64,000 nt of DNA, from NCBI RefSeq assembly GCF_029852145.1, contig NC_079970.1:12147662-12211661 (forward strand). The letters run 5' to 3'. Numbering within the stretch: the first letter of the stretch is position 1; each line of letters opens with the position of its first letter. The position numbers and the translations under genes were made by a program. Positions 36,001-45,025 of this stretch are shown one piece after another. The notes beneath the pieces are model-generated. The model ran no database searches. It was not told where the DNA came from and was given only the letters and a program-made list of their open reading frames with translations. The stretch comes from Microplitis mediator (taxonomy: Eukaryota; Arthropoda; Insecta; Hymenoptera; Braconidae).

Positions 36001-37020
36001 CCCGAAAGGCATACAGCAGTATTCCCAATGGCCATCAGGGGTAGAAAACGCAGTTTTCTCAGCATCCCTGGGATCCATTGGTACTTGATGGAAACCGCTT
36101 GCAAGATCAAACACGCTGAAATATTTCGCTCCACCGAGTTGATCTAGAATGTCAATTATGAGTGGTAAGGGATACGCATCCCCGATGGTTATTTTATTCA
36201 AATTTCGAAAATCGATAACCATTTTCCATTTTTTATTACCTTGTGCGTCAGATTTCTTAGGGACGATCCACAAGGGTGAATTATACGGAGATTTTGATTT
36301 ACGTATAATTCCTTGTTTAAGTAAATTATCGACTTGTTTCTTAATTTCTTCGCGATGTTCTTGAGGAAAACGGTATTGTTTGATTCGGACTGGCGTATCA
36401 CTTGTGGTTTCGATTTTACAAGTGAATTTTTTAGATCGTCCCAGACGATCGCCAGGAAGGTGAAAAATATCATGATTTTTCTGTATGAGTTTAAATATTT
36501 GTCTTTTTTCCATCCGAGTGAGATGAGTAGTTTGTATTTTATCAAAGATTAAGTGGATACGTTCTCGCTGAGAGAGAGAATTCGTTTCAGGTGAAGACTC
36601 GGCAGTATCAGAGTATTCGTCAGATGGATCTAAGTGATCGAATTCAAATTCTTCAAGCATTTGGGGTTCTATCTCGATTTTCGCTGGGTCAGATGTTGTG
36701 TTGATCACCATACACATCGCCTGGCCATCATCCACAGAAACAACGGCTTCACCCATTAAGAGTCCTTCTTTAAGAGGAATCTTACGGAGGTAGCCTTGTT
36801 CGATTTTTGGATTCAAGACAGGTACGGAAACAGACATTCGCATACGGGGTGGAATGACATACGAACGAGATGGCTGTACCCCTAGGCTGAAGCATAGAGG
36901 TCGGGAAGGTCGCGAGAATAAGTTCAGAGACTGGTGATGATATGAGATTTCTGCTTGCTCTTTTCTCAAAAAGTTGTTTCCCAAAAATGCCCACGCCGTT
37001 GAAGGGTAAATTACCTTCAC
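32941..37020 (-). CDS. pol: Gypsy pol: RT, degenerate RNase H, acidic insert, macro-like domain
   Basis: 1359 residues. The first 40 complete a second protease lobe (FLGNNFL). RT spans about 230-420 with Asp305 and YLDD at 367-370. The RNase H-like domain spans about 505-640; it keeps Glu568 but has ATSSSD for the usual TDAS and YTSSP for TDHKP, and YAEGLSY where NADALSR is usual. Residues about 641-1184 are acidic and low-complexity. Residues about 1185-1314 resemble a macrodomain (VHFLSLDCEM, KLGDVLVTKL, a GDDFDDL loop). The end, from residue 1328, begins the integrase zinc finger (HCSPIAGH) and then runs out of frame near 33003. The start at 37020 is an internal methionine; translation probably enters by frameshift from the protease frame near 36988. 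Confidence 0.9.
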   Translation of the reverse strand: MKVIYPSTAWAFLGNNFLRKEQAEISYHHQSLNLFSRPSRPLCFSLGVQPSRSYVIPPRMRMSVSVPVLNPKIEQGYLRKIPLKEGLLMGEAVVSVDDGQAMCMVINTTSDPAKIEIEPQMLEEFEFDHLDPSDEYSDTAESSPETNSLSQRERIHLIFDKIQTTHLTRMEKRQIFKLIQKNHDIFHLPGDRLGRSKKFTCKIETTSDTPVRIKQYRFPQEHREEIKKQVDNLLKQGIIRKSKSPYNSPLWIVPKKSDAQGNKKWKMVIDFRNLNKITIGDAYPLPLIIDILDQLGGAKYFSVFDLASGFHQVPMDPRDAEKTAFSTPDGHWEYCCMPFGLECAPAIFQRMMDSTLSGLKGTEMFIYLDDFVSYASSLEEHEVRVQRLFNRLREAGLTLQPEKCKFLCPEVEYLGHIITKNGVKPDPKKISSLKNASHPRNHTEARKFMGLANYYRRFIENFAERAKPITDLTRKTKPFVWSADSQKAFDDIKNALCENSFLAYPDFNRPFILATSSSDVGISGILSQELENEDQTPENPDANVEKIVSCTSRVLQETETRYTHNEKECLAVLYAVQQFRSYLYGKPFTLYTSSPCMSWLKNSQTVTERQIKWRSKLSEYKFSVVVRHKISEQYAEGLSYNPEGRSPAEINSEETPIKEAVMLPLKKNSCPDDEAIAAVKRGRKPGGKNKPRVNSAPQPRDTIASRLRMRRATELNPNRKKINYCEISTAEPDVSGGIEDDVFEENQPPASSKPQAPVDPEPEPETNSEETDEEEEEAVRLMNEEYLMNEQDKSSSDQGDENSPEAIDRQQLREDLRKSFERFNRALEQRTVNIPDKEADCSVHPDDYYNPLPVVSPQVAKEVREYLEQSYLPHEYDENEDPDESEEIEEEEEDEFLRDNENTEEDEDSSEASCSEPEVQVETNPATPPLSRATKLREKYLSGGSSPSTPMWKHTVLRAAQKEHKGLEYDDHSKTFYWNDDVEADSRNSTITARPSTSQTLNTEDFPAASSSIAPRETPKRMGEVSPKNNDNEKTLLNESQQPKSPNKNSTKDLTRREESSSQSNQSETTQYDEATVIQVEVHQEQDDGNEQANESDLRHVTHPEVVDEQLGDEPAVNDDLPPKFPNQAPWCVFDPPSSDIAEDLSGQNYSPPEVSSSSGSESDRPQKLPKNQIRFKDSRDGITYVRDHTVHFLSLDCEMMKPVSKLLRDLTFINREDLKAARPKLGDVLVTKLGQCSIFTVFVKKNHFEKIDLTNLIEGLRNLRASMFKHEIYTFRIAKQGDDFDDLNIKSYLIQELGDCPIEVTLCEGNIEVPAEELRDKIIEENHCSPIAGHKGVRENLLANPREILLARHEGKDL

Positions 37021-37633
37021 AAACGTGAAATCGAATTTTGGATCCCAAAACTTTCAGTTCGACAGAACCGATCGTCTCCATGGGATGCCCATTCAAACCA
37101 CGGAGTAGCATCGTGTCACCACGATCCACTCTAATTTCGGGTTTAAGGGCTGAAGAATTTATCAAACAGACATCCCCCCCTGTATCCACGAGAAAGCATT
37201 GTAATTCTCCATGAAGGGAATTACACGAGTCAAAAATTTTTGGACCTGTCCCTAAGGACAGGATATAACCTCCGTCAAGGTCATCTTCCATCGTAAAAGG
37301 GATAGGACGGGTAGGTCGATTTTTGAGGACCAACGTATTCCAATAAAAGGAAATGCCAGCTCGTTCTTTGATGAAAAATTCGTTTCCAAGGATACCCGGG
37401 TAACCTCCAGGTGATCTGGGTACAACCTGGAAACAGACATCTACTTCAAAGACGTTGAGTGTCACAGTTCCGATGATTGGCATACTGCTGGTCGCTATGC
37501 CGCCCACTTTACCTCCGTTTTCGGGGTAAAAGATGGTGTCATCCCCCAGAGCGTCGATACAAAGGAGGTTCAGGTCAGAACCTGTATCCAATAAAACTTC
37601 GCAACCACCCTGGAAGAGGTCTGGAGATTTCAT
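36782..37633 (-). CDS. Tandem retropepsin-like protease domains
   Basis: 283 residues with two aspartyl-protease signatures. The first lobe has LLDTGSD at 14-20 and closes with GILGNEFF at 80-87. The second has FLVDTGGD at 147-154 and the start of the same closing pattern; its GNNFL equivalent is in the pol frame, so the coding frame changes near 36988. The residues after about 216 in this frame are therefore probably not used. Upstream the frame stays open into the end of gag (to at least 37730), so the methionine at 37633 need not be the start. Retropepsins normally act as homodimers of one lobe; two lobes in one chain are unusual. Confidence 0.8.
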   Translation of the reverse strand: MKSPDLFQGGCEVLLDTGSDLNLLCIDALGDDTIFYPENGGKVGGIATSSMPIIGTVTLNVFEVDVCFQVVPRSPGGYPGILGNEFFIKERAGISFYWNTLVLKNRPTRPIPFTMEDDLDGGYILSLGTGPKIFDSCNSLHGELQCFLVDTGGDVCLINSSALKPEIRVDRGDTMLLRGLNGHPMETIGSVELKVLGSKIRFHVCEGNLPFNGVGIFGKQLFEKRASRNLISSPVSELILATFPTSMLQPRGTAISFVCHSTPYANVCFRTCLESKNRTRLPP

Positions 37634-37649
37634 CCAGACTCTCGGACCT

Positions 37650-38957
37650 TTACCGATTACTAGTGCGAGGGCTTCGGGCGTTGAAGGATTTTGAATTCCT
37701 TCGCAGTCTGAGGCCTCTGCTGGGCAAGTTTAAATGATCGTCGTTGTTTTTCCTTGGGGCGGATTTATTCGAATCGCGGTGAGGGCAGAACGGACAGTCG
37801 CAACATGGAGCGTTTAGTTTCAGATGCTCCAGTTTTTCGGAGTCTATGTCAGCAGGATCAAACGTCACTGTCTTTGGTCTGGCTGTAAACTGCTCTTCTG
37901 TACGAGAACGTGAAGTGCTTTTCTTGTACGTTCGTGGAGTCGAATCATCGTCACGAGTCTGGCTACGTCCCCCTTTACTTGAGGTGTAAGCGTAAGTTAA
38001 GTAGTCTGCGGACTCTGCACTGGCGTCAGAGTCTACACTGTCTTCGTCGTCTGTGTCATATTTACTTCGTCTGTGGTTATTCTTAGAGTAACTGAATGTT
38101 CGTCCTCTAGTCTCTCTACGATCGTCGTAATCGTTGTAATCTCGACGAGGTCTCTGATAATCGTCTTTCGAATATCGTCTGTTATAGTCTCCGTCGTAGT
38201 CTCGACGGTCTTTATGAGAATTACGCGAAAATTCGTTAGAATCGCGTTTCCGAGCAGGCCGCAAACATTCGCGAGTTCGCTCTTCTTTAATCGCTTTGTA
38301 AAGCTCTTCCAGCGTTCTGGGGTTTTTTAGACGCGCAAGACATTTTGGAAGGTCAGGCAAAGCGGAATAAAGGAGATCGAATGCAACCTTTTCTTGCTGC
38401 GACATGATGGCGTCTCGATTTTCTGCCGGGAGTGCAGCTTCCAGGCCTTTGATCATCTTGCGTAACCTGAAATAAAAGTCTTCGATAGTTTCCCCGTCCT
38501 TTGGGGACGCTGCAGCTAGACGTTTGTGCCAGATGAGAGCAGGATCGCCGTGGCGAAACCTCTCGCCCAGAGCGTCCAGAAGTTCTTCAACGCTGTGAAT
38601 CGGAGTGTATTCAATGATGCTCTTAGCACGACCCGAAATTCTCTTCGCGATTTTTGCAACGAACATGTCATGGTGGTCTGGGAGGATGCATGGTAACCAG
38701 CTTCGTACGATTGCGTCAAATTCTCTGAAATCTTGTTCGCAAGTCGGGCCTTCACCGTTGAAATTAGGTAGCTCTCGATAAAGATCTTTGGCCATATCGT
38801 ACTGGGTTGGTGGGGTGTTTGCATCGTGCAAAGTGGCATCCAGCCGGATGATGGGTCTGTCATTGTCAGGCATTTCTGCTTGTAAGCCGTGAGCTGGGGG
38901 AGGCGTTAGATTTCTTCGCCTCCGGTGTTGTTTATTACGAGTAATGGTGGTGACCAC
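37650..38957 (-). CDS. gag: Gypsy gag
   Basis: 435 residues. The central part (about residues 55-205) looks like a retrotransposon Gag capsid domain (FNGEGPTCEQDFREFD, DGETIEDFYFRLRKM, LARLKNPRTLEELYKAI). It is followed by a basic, arginine/tyrosine/aspartate-rich tract (DRRDYDGDYNRRY) that probably binds nucleic acid. A cysteine cluster, CCDCPFCPH, replaces the classical CCHC knuckle. The TAA stop is at 37650-37652, and the protease frame overlaps the end in the +1 register. The start methionine follows a leader of about 450 bp after the 5' LTR. Confidence 0.87.
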   Translation of the reverse strand: MVTTITRNKQHRRRRNLTPPPAHGLQAEMPDNDRPIIRLDATLHDANTPPTQYDMAKDLYRELPNFNGEGPTCEQDFREFDAIVRSWLPCILPDHHDMFVAKIAKRISGRAKSIIEYTPIHSVEELLDALGERFRHGDPALIWHKRLAAASPKDGETIEDFYFRLRKMIKGLEAALPAENRDAIMSQQEKVAFDLLYSALPDLPKCLARLKNPRTLEELYKAIKEERTRECLRPARKRDSNEFSRNSHKDRRDYDGDYNRRYSKDDYQRPRRDYNDYDDRRETRGRTFSYSKNNHRRSKYDTDDEDSVDSDASAESADYLTYAYTSSKGGRSQTRDDDSTPRTYKKSTSRSRTEEQFTARPKTVTFDPADIDSEKLEHLKLNAPCCDCPFCPHRDSNKSAPRKNNDDHLNLPSRGLRLRRNSKSFNARSPRTSNR

Positions 38958-39412
38958 ACCCTAAGGTGTTGGTGAAGCGACGATTTTATGAGTCGTTAAA
39001 CTCGAAATGCAAATTGCTGACTTAGTCAGACAGAGAGAGAAAGAATTACTTTCAACAGCTCGAAGCTGTGACAATAAAGTCGATGTTTGACTTTTCGCTG
39101 ACTTTGCGGTTTGATCGCGAAGTCGCGGACTGTGAACTCAGGTGTTTCGCAACTCGATTGAGGGGCAGAAAACGCTGAGTTCGCAATACGTGGAATTGCT
39201 AACCGTTAAGGTGTGGCAAGTCCACGAAAACAGGGTGTGGCACTTTCAAAAATGCCACGAAAATATAATTTTGAAATTTTTAGAATTTTGAAAATAGGAA
39301 AATTACCACAAATCTACCTTTAATATCAAAATTGGTAGAAAAATGATACCTGTGGCTCAAAAAGAAGGATTTTTAATTCCGAAAATCCCACCGCTGCCAC
39401 CAGTGTTCTTTA
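38958..39412 (-). promoter_or_regulatory. Gypsy leader with candidate primer-binding site
   Basis: The 455 bp between 5' LTR and gag. In element sense, TGGTGGCAGCGGTGGGA (39386-39402) lies 10 nt after the LTR end. It has the TGG start expected of a tRNA 3'-end primer site. The matching tRNA was not checked. Confidence 0.55.
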
Positions 39413-40764
39413 TGTTATGTCCGCCGCTTAATTTTTAATTATTTATCCGGGATTACTCCCTTTGGTAGCGATAGTAATTTTTGGACAAGCGGGTTGGAGG
39501 GTGCGGACAACAATAAAGAATACGAGGAAGAAATTATCTTCCTATAATTTATTATTTATAGTGGATCTTTTCGAAAATTAAGAACCCAAACGTCTTCAAA
39601 GAGACTGGTGCTCTTGTTTAAGCCAAAAGTATTTTATGATGATAGAAAAATAGTTCTTTCACCTACCTTTCGATGTCAATTCTTCTAGTGCGGCAGCTAT
39701 TATCCCTCCAGAACTAAACAGCTCACTCGGCCTTCCTGTAAGGTTGGTAGAATGGGTGCGGCTGGGTTGATAGGATGATATCTTATGTACTACTTTCGAA
39801 TGAAAATCGAACGGCTTGAGTGATGAACTTGATCTTTTATTATATTTTAATTTACTACGTTTTAACAGAACGTCACTTGTTCACTCTAGTTTTTCACAAC
39901 TTTTATATAATTTGTATTATAAGATTATTTATCTTATCGGATATTTTAAACAGATTTTTATTTATTAATGCGTCCTTTTTCACACCCAAAAGGGGTTTTA
40001 TGCGCAGAAACTCGGCACAAAGTGAGATCACAAATTCACGTGATTTGTGTCACAATTCACTCGAACCGGATAGATCTTCGAGATCTTTCAATTGCAATTA
40101 AGAACTATACTCTACACGATAGTTGACTATCAGCCGAGTATCTAACTCAATTGGCAATTTAATTTATTAATAATGACCGTAAATGAATAAATTAATATCC
40201 TACATGAACTTAATCAGCCGGATACCTAGATCGATTTACGGTATAATCGATTTGAATTTTTGTAAATGAATAAATTAATATCCTACACGAAATTAATCAG
40301 CCGGATACCTAGATCGATTTACAATTTATTTAAAGTGAATTTGGAAAACCGTAACTGATAAAATAATATCCTACACGAAATTAATCAGCCGGATACCTAA
40401 ATCAGCGACGATTACTTATTGCCACGTCGGAAGATTTCTGCTATAAGATTACGGGCTATCGACGCCGTTTACGCGGACCAAGAAGTTAAAAATGAACTGA
40501 AGGCCCTGAGCCATGGTGCTCAGGCTTTTTATAAACTTTGCTTTGACAATCGATGGGGAATTTTTAATTATCGTCATTGGTGGAAAGTGACGACAGTTTA
40601 TTATTTATTCGTTAAACTTATTGCAGGTGTCTTCCCACTATTCTTTGCCGCATAAAAAGGTGAAAAAGCTGACGCTGCGTTGTCGCGCGCTTTTCAAAGA
40701 GGAGCTCAGGAATAATTATTTTAAATAATTATTAACATAAAAAAAAAATTATTTGGACATAACA
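39413..40764 (-). repeat. 5' LTR of gypsy element (right copy)
   Basis: 1352 bp, TG to CA. Its first 370 bp and last 200 bp (plus-strand order) closely match the left LTR. The centre (about 40060-40500) holds three copies of a unit containing AATCAGCCGGATACCTA instead of the GCGGATTCCTGC units of the left LTR. Intermediate parts are also noticeably diverged. Confidence 0.9.
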
Positions 40765-42218
40765 CTATCTATTCAAACTTGACTTGCGCTGTGCGACGCA
40801 TGCGCATGGATTTTTCCTGCCTCGTGGCAAGAAGACCGACGCCATTATCTATTCGTTTTATACAATCTCAAGTGTCACCACGTGTTTTGTATATCCTATT
40901 AAAATTGCGCTCATCTCGAGTAAATCATCAAAAGTAATCAATAAACTACGTTAAGGGTTCATAACTCTATCTAAAAATATAATTATTTTTATAATTGCGA
41001 GCTCAGAGCTCAAAAAATAAATATAAAACAACATCAAGAAATCCAGCGTTCTACAACCTGTTTCTCACGAGGTTATATCATCGAGAAAGCAACAGGTGCA
41101 TTTTTTATTAAACATTTACTTGCTATCAGTGCTCAATTAATCTAAAAGACTCAGTTTTATTATTTATTTAATTATCATTATGCTCAATTTCTTAATTATT
41201 TTAAAAGTTATGTTTCGCTCAGTAGCCTCTGCTATCATGCTACCACGTGTTCAACAAATAAATTAAAATCAGTGTAATTTATCATGAGCTCATTAAATTC
41301 AATTCAATTAAGTGATCATCACTATTAAAAACTCAATAACAAAATTATTTATGTATTCAGTGCTATTAAAAATAGTAATTACGTGTTCAAATAATTCACT
41401 TCGCTCAGTAACCTCTGACATCATGTTACTTATTATCATGACAATTTTGTAATCAACTCAGTGTTCAATTTAACTCAACTTGATTATTTTTAATTCATTA
41501 TTTACTCGAGCTCAACTCAATATTTTGTATTCAATCATTCACGTATTCATGAGCTCAGACATTTAACAGTATTTATAAATTAAATAAACTATTTAATTTG
41601 CAACCCAGTGATATTTTGTGCTGTGACAAATAAAAATATTGTTATATTTTTAAATATGCGTATTTTTCAAACATCCCAACCACCAAACAGTCCTGGCATG
41701 TCTTTATTTAATTAATATTACAACAAATAAAAATATTGATTAAGATTATTTTTTTATCAAATTTTTCCTAAAAATATCCTATAATTTCTCGCTACAAGAA
41801 AAAATAATTACAATAATACTTTTTTAAAAGTTAATTTCAATTTATGCGGTAAATTACAGTGTACTCTTATTGGCTAATAAAGATTAAACAGTGAGCTAAT
41901 AGAATTATTTTGAACTTAAAAATGATTGGACGATTTGACAAAATATTTCGCTACTATTGATCGTAGATGGGGCGACTCAGACAAAAATTTTCTGGCAACT
42001 ATGAATTCAATTTTCCCACAATCTGCGCTGGATATAGGACGGCAAAATGAAAAAAAAAACTCGTATTTGTTAGTGGCTGAGATTATTTCATGCAAATGTT
42101 TCGTAATATTAAAAAATTCATAATTATTGTATTAAAGGTTCCTATTCAGAAATATAAAAAACAATGTAACTCTCAGACCATATGTGAAGTTGCTTTGCTC
42201 TAAAAAAAAAGAGAGAAA
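40765..42218. other. AT-rich non-coding sequence
   Basis: No gene is seen. A phrase close to CTCAGTARCCTCTGMYATCATG recurs at about 41218 and 41405, and CAGTGCTCAATT-type words recur nearby, so the stretch may be an old degenerate repeat. Confidence 0.4.
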
Positions 42219-42919
42219 TCCCACCAAAAACAGATTCTCTGTAAAAAAAATCGCGCCAAGTACACGTCCAACACTTTTTATGAATGGAAAAAATTTATTT
42301 AACAAAAAGCTTTGAAATCTTGGAAACACCAAGTAACTGGTAGCATTGACAATCATGAGAAAAATCTCAATGAAAATATATAATAAAAAAAAAATGATCC
42401 GAATGTACTTGGTGTAAGTTTAAACAATACATTTTCTTGTTATCTTTCATTGGTTTGCAATTTACTAAAATTCAGAATCGATTATAGGAATTGACTGTAA
42501 AATCAAACGTGTAGTCAAAATTTACACATTTGCCGAAAAACATAGAAATCCGGTGAGCAAGCTGTAGAAATTTAACACGCCGTCAAATGTGTATCAAATG
42601 ACTACAAAAAAACTATAGTTTGCGTATGACAAACATGGGATGCACTCCATGTGTGTTAAAATAATACACTCACTTATAGAGTGGATTTGCAGTGGATTAC
42701 TTTACTCAATCAAATCGTGACGCACACCAAGGACATTCGGATCATTTTTTTTTATTATATATTTTGATTGAGATTTCTCTCATGATTTTCGATGCTACCA
42801 ATTACTTGGTGTTTTCAAGATTTTATAGCTTTTTGTAAAGTAAATTTTTTTCCATTCATAAAAAGTGTTGAACGTGTAATTGGTGCGATTTTTTACAGAG
42901 AATCTGTTTTTGGTGGGAT
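42219..42919. mobile_element. Foldback MITE, about 700 bp
   Basis: The ends are TCCCACCAAAAACAGATTCT and its inverted copy. Arms of about 200 bp (42219-42415 and 42720-42919) match each other with few changes. They flank a central region with its own weaker inverted motifs (CACATTTGCCG and CGTCAAATGTG). It abuts the truncated copia relic. Target duplication is unclear. Confidence 0.68.
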
Positions 42920-42984
42920 ATTCTTTTAAAACACAATGTTTAATTGTTTTTATTCATAAATCTGCTTACTATATAAACAGATAT

Positions 42985-44331
42985 ACTTAAATCTCATTTT
43001 GTACAGATCATCAAATACATTAAACAACCTATGACAATTCCACATGGTACATCGTGACTGTCATCTGAATTTAAAGTATCGTAATCAATTTTAGCTTCTA
43101 GAGGAGTATTTACAGGCTTGCAATCATACATACTAAATTGATTTAAGAATGAATTAATGTATGAATGTTAATCTAGTGTTATAATGTTGTCTTTTCTGAT
43201 CACTCCGATGCCCAAAACTAATCTTGTCTCTTTTAAATCTAGCGTTTGGAATTTACTCATTAAATATTCTTTAAATCTATTCATGGTATTGACATCTGCA
43301 TCCGCAATAACAAGATCATCACCATATAACACTACATAAATATTCTTGGAAACATCTCCTAAATCTAAAATATAACTGCACTTATCTACTGGAGAATTTT
43401 GGAATTTAAGTGTTTTCAGAGTTGATTCAAATTCTTCAAACCAACACCGTGCAGCCTGTTTTAATCCGTACAAAGCTTTATTTATGTAACAAACCTGATT
43501 CCTATCACATTTGATTCCTTTAGGTACTTTCATATATATTTCTTTTAATTTGCCATTTTAAAATGTTGTTTTGACATCCATATGATAGAGTAACAGATTG
43601 TTGTGATTGACAAATGCAATAATAAATCTAAAACTAGAGATCCTAGCTACCGGCGCAAAGGTTTCGTCATAATATACCATGTATTCCTGGCTGAAACCCC
43701 TTGCGACTAAACGAGCTTTATACCTTTGTGGATTTCCGAATTCATCATTTTTAATGGTGAACCACTTACAATCTACAATATTCTTATCTTTAGGTTTAGA
43801 TATTAACGGCCAAGTATTATTAATTAAACGTGAATCGAGTTTACATTTAATAGCACGCTCCCACTCGACTCTATCATCCCTATCTTTAATCTCATGATAT
43901 GAACTAGGTACTTTGCCGGTAATTGTTTGAGCGACCATTGTATAGTCATCAGGTATACTATCTTCATTATACAAAACCTTAGGACGCCTTCTAATCCTAT
44001 CAATCCCCCTAGGCTCTAACAAAACTTGTTTTTCACTACGGTTTTCCTGAGTGAAAGACTCTGAAGAATTTTTGTGACCATCTGTTTTAATTACAGATTT
44101 ATTAGACTCTCGGTCTAATGCTTCATTGTCTTTTTGACTAGGTTCTAATATATCTGATTTACCATTATCAGATTTATCGTTGTTAGCTACTGGTTTTGAC
44201 ACAGTGTCAGATGCACCAGTTTTAGAGTTTTCACTATTAACTCTTTCAGACCTCATTTCAGGCCTGGACTTTAAGAAATTTACTTCGTCCACAATGACAT
44301 CTCTAACAATGATGAAAATTTCAGTATCCAC
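42985..44331 (-). pseudogene. Ty1/copia reverse transcriptase relic
   Basis: 43558-44331 contains the acidic linker and the RT N-terminal part (EWERAIKCKLDSRLINNTW, CKWFTIKNDEFG, RYKARLVARGFSQ). 43168-43533 contains ALYGLKQAARCWFEEF and the active site as YGDDLVIA, where copia elements usually have YVDD. The degraded stretch 42985-43160 adds MYDCKPVNTPLE and IGCLMYLM. A stop or shift near 43556 separates the pieces. RNase H and the 3' LTR are missing, so the relic is truncated on this side. Confidence 0.88.
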
Positions 44332-44395
44332 GTTCCAAACTTTATACCCATTTGGTGCATACCCCGCTAGAATCCTTTAAAAGGATTTTTTTTCA

Positions 44396-45021
44396 AACTT
44401 TGTTTTATTATGAATGTATACAGTAGAACCGAATACTTTTAAATACTATAATTGATGCTTTTTATTGTGCCACATTTCGTATGGTGTTTTATCTTGCCTG
44501 AGAGCTCTTGTCGGAGTTGAATTGATAAGATATGTAGCAGTAAGAACTGTTTGTCCACAAAAGCTCTTTTCCAAACAAGCACCCGATACCATTGCCCTAG
44601 CTCGTTCAGATATTGTTCTAACCGTTCGCTCAGCTACACCATTTAATTGTGGAGTATGTGGTACTGTCAAATAATAGCTAATCCCTTTTTTTACACAGTA
44701 GTGTTTCATCTCATTTGATAGATACTTTCTACGATTTTCTATGTATAAATTTGTAACCGATAAATTAAAATGAGTCTCACTTTTCGCTACAAAATCTTGA
44801 AAGGAAGAAAATACATCTGACTTATAAGTGATTAAGTAAACTGAACAGTAATAAGTAAACTGATCAATGAAAAGTACATAATAATTTTTATTATCTATTG
44901 TAAAAGAAGTGATCGGACTACAAACATCCGAACGTATAATAAATTATGGTCTCTTTATATGATTTTTATCTTTAGCTTTAGAAAAAGATAATCACGCTTG
45001 CTTTTCATTTATACAAGCTTC
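44396..45021 (-). pseudogene. Ty1/copia integrase relic
   Basis: 44446-44709 carries the copia integrase end with HTPQLNGVAERTVRTI and TATYLINSTPTRAL. Sequence from about 44720 to 45021 continues the integrase in broken frames, up to the zinc-binding cysteines (CEACI) that begin it. In-frame stops are present (for example near 44945 and 44990). A solo LTR at 45026-46296 separates it from the protease/GAG-pre-integrase part at 46301-46869. Confidence 0.83.
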
Positions 45022-45025
45022 ACAC

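Larger units (their letters stand above)
26569..40764 (-). mobile_element. Env-bearing Ty3/gypsy retrotransposon, 14.2 kb
   Basis: Two LTRs with ends TGTTATGTCC/GGACATAACA bound the element, and CTAT flanks it on both sides (26565-26568 and 40765-40768). On the minus strand the order is 5' LTR, leader, gag, protease, RT/RNase H with a long insert, integrase, env, 2-kb non-coding tail, 3' LTR. This is the arrangement of insect errantiviruses, though the pol insert and 14-kb length are unusual. Long open frames suggest a recent insertion. Single-base frame offsets separate gag/protease, protease/pol and pol/integrase; at least the last looks disabling unless frameshifting is programmed. Confidence 0.92.
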
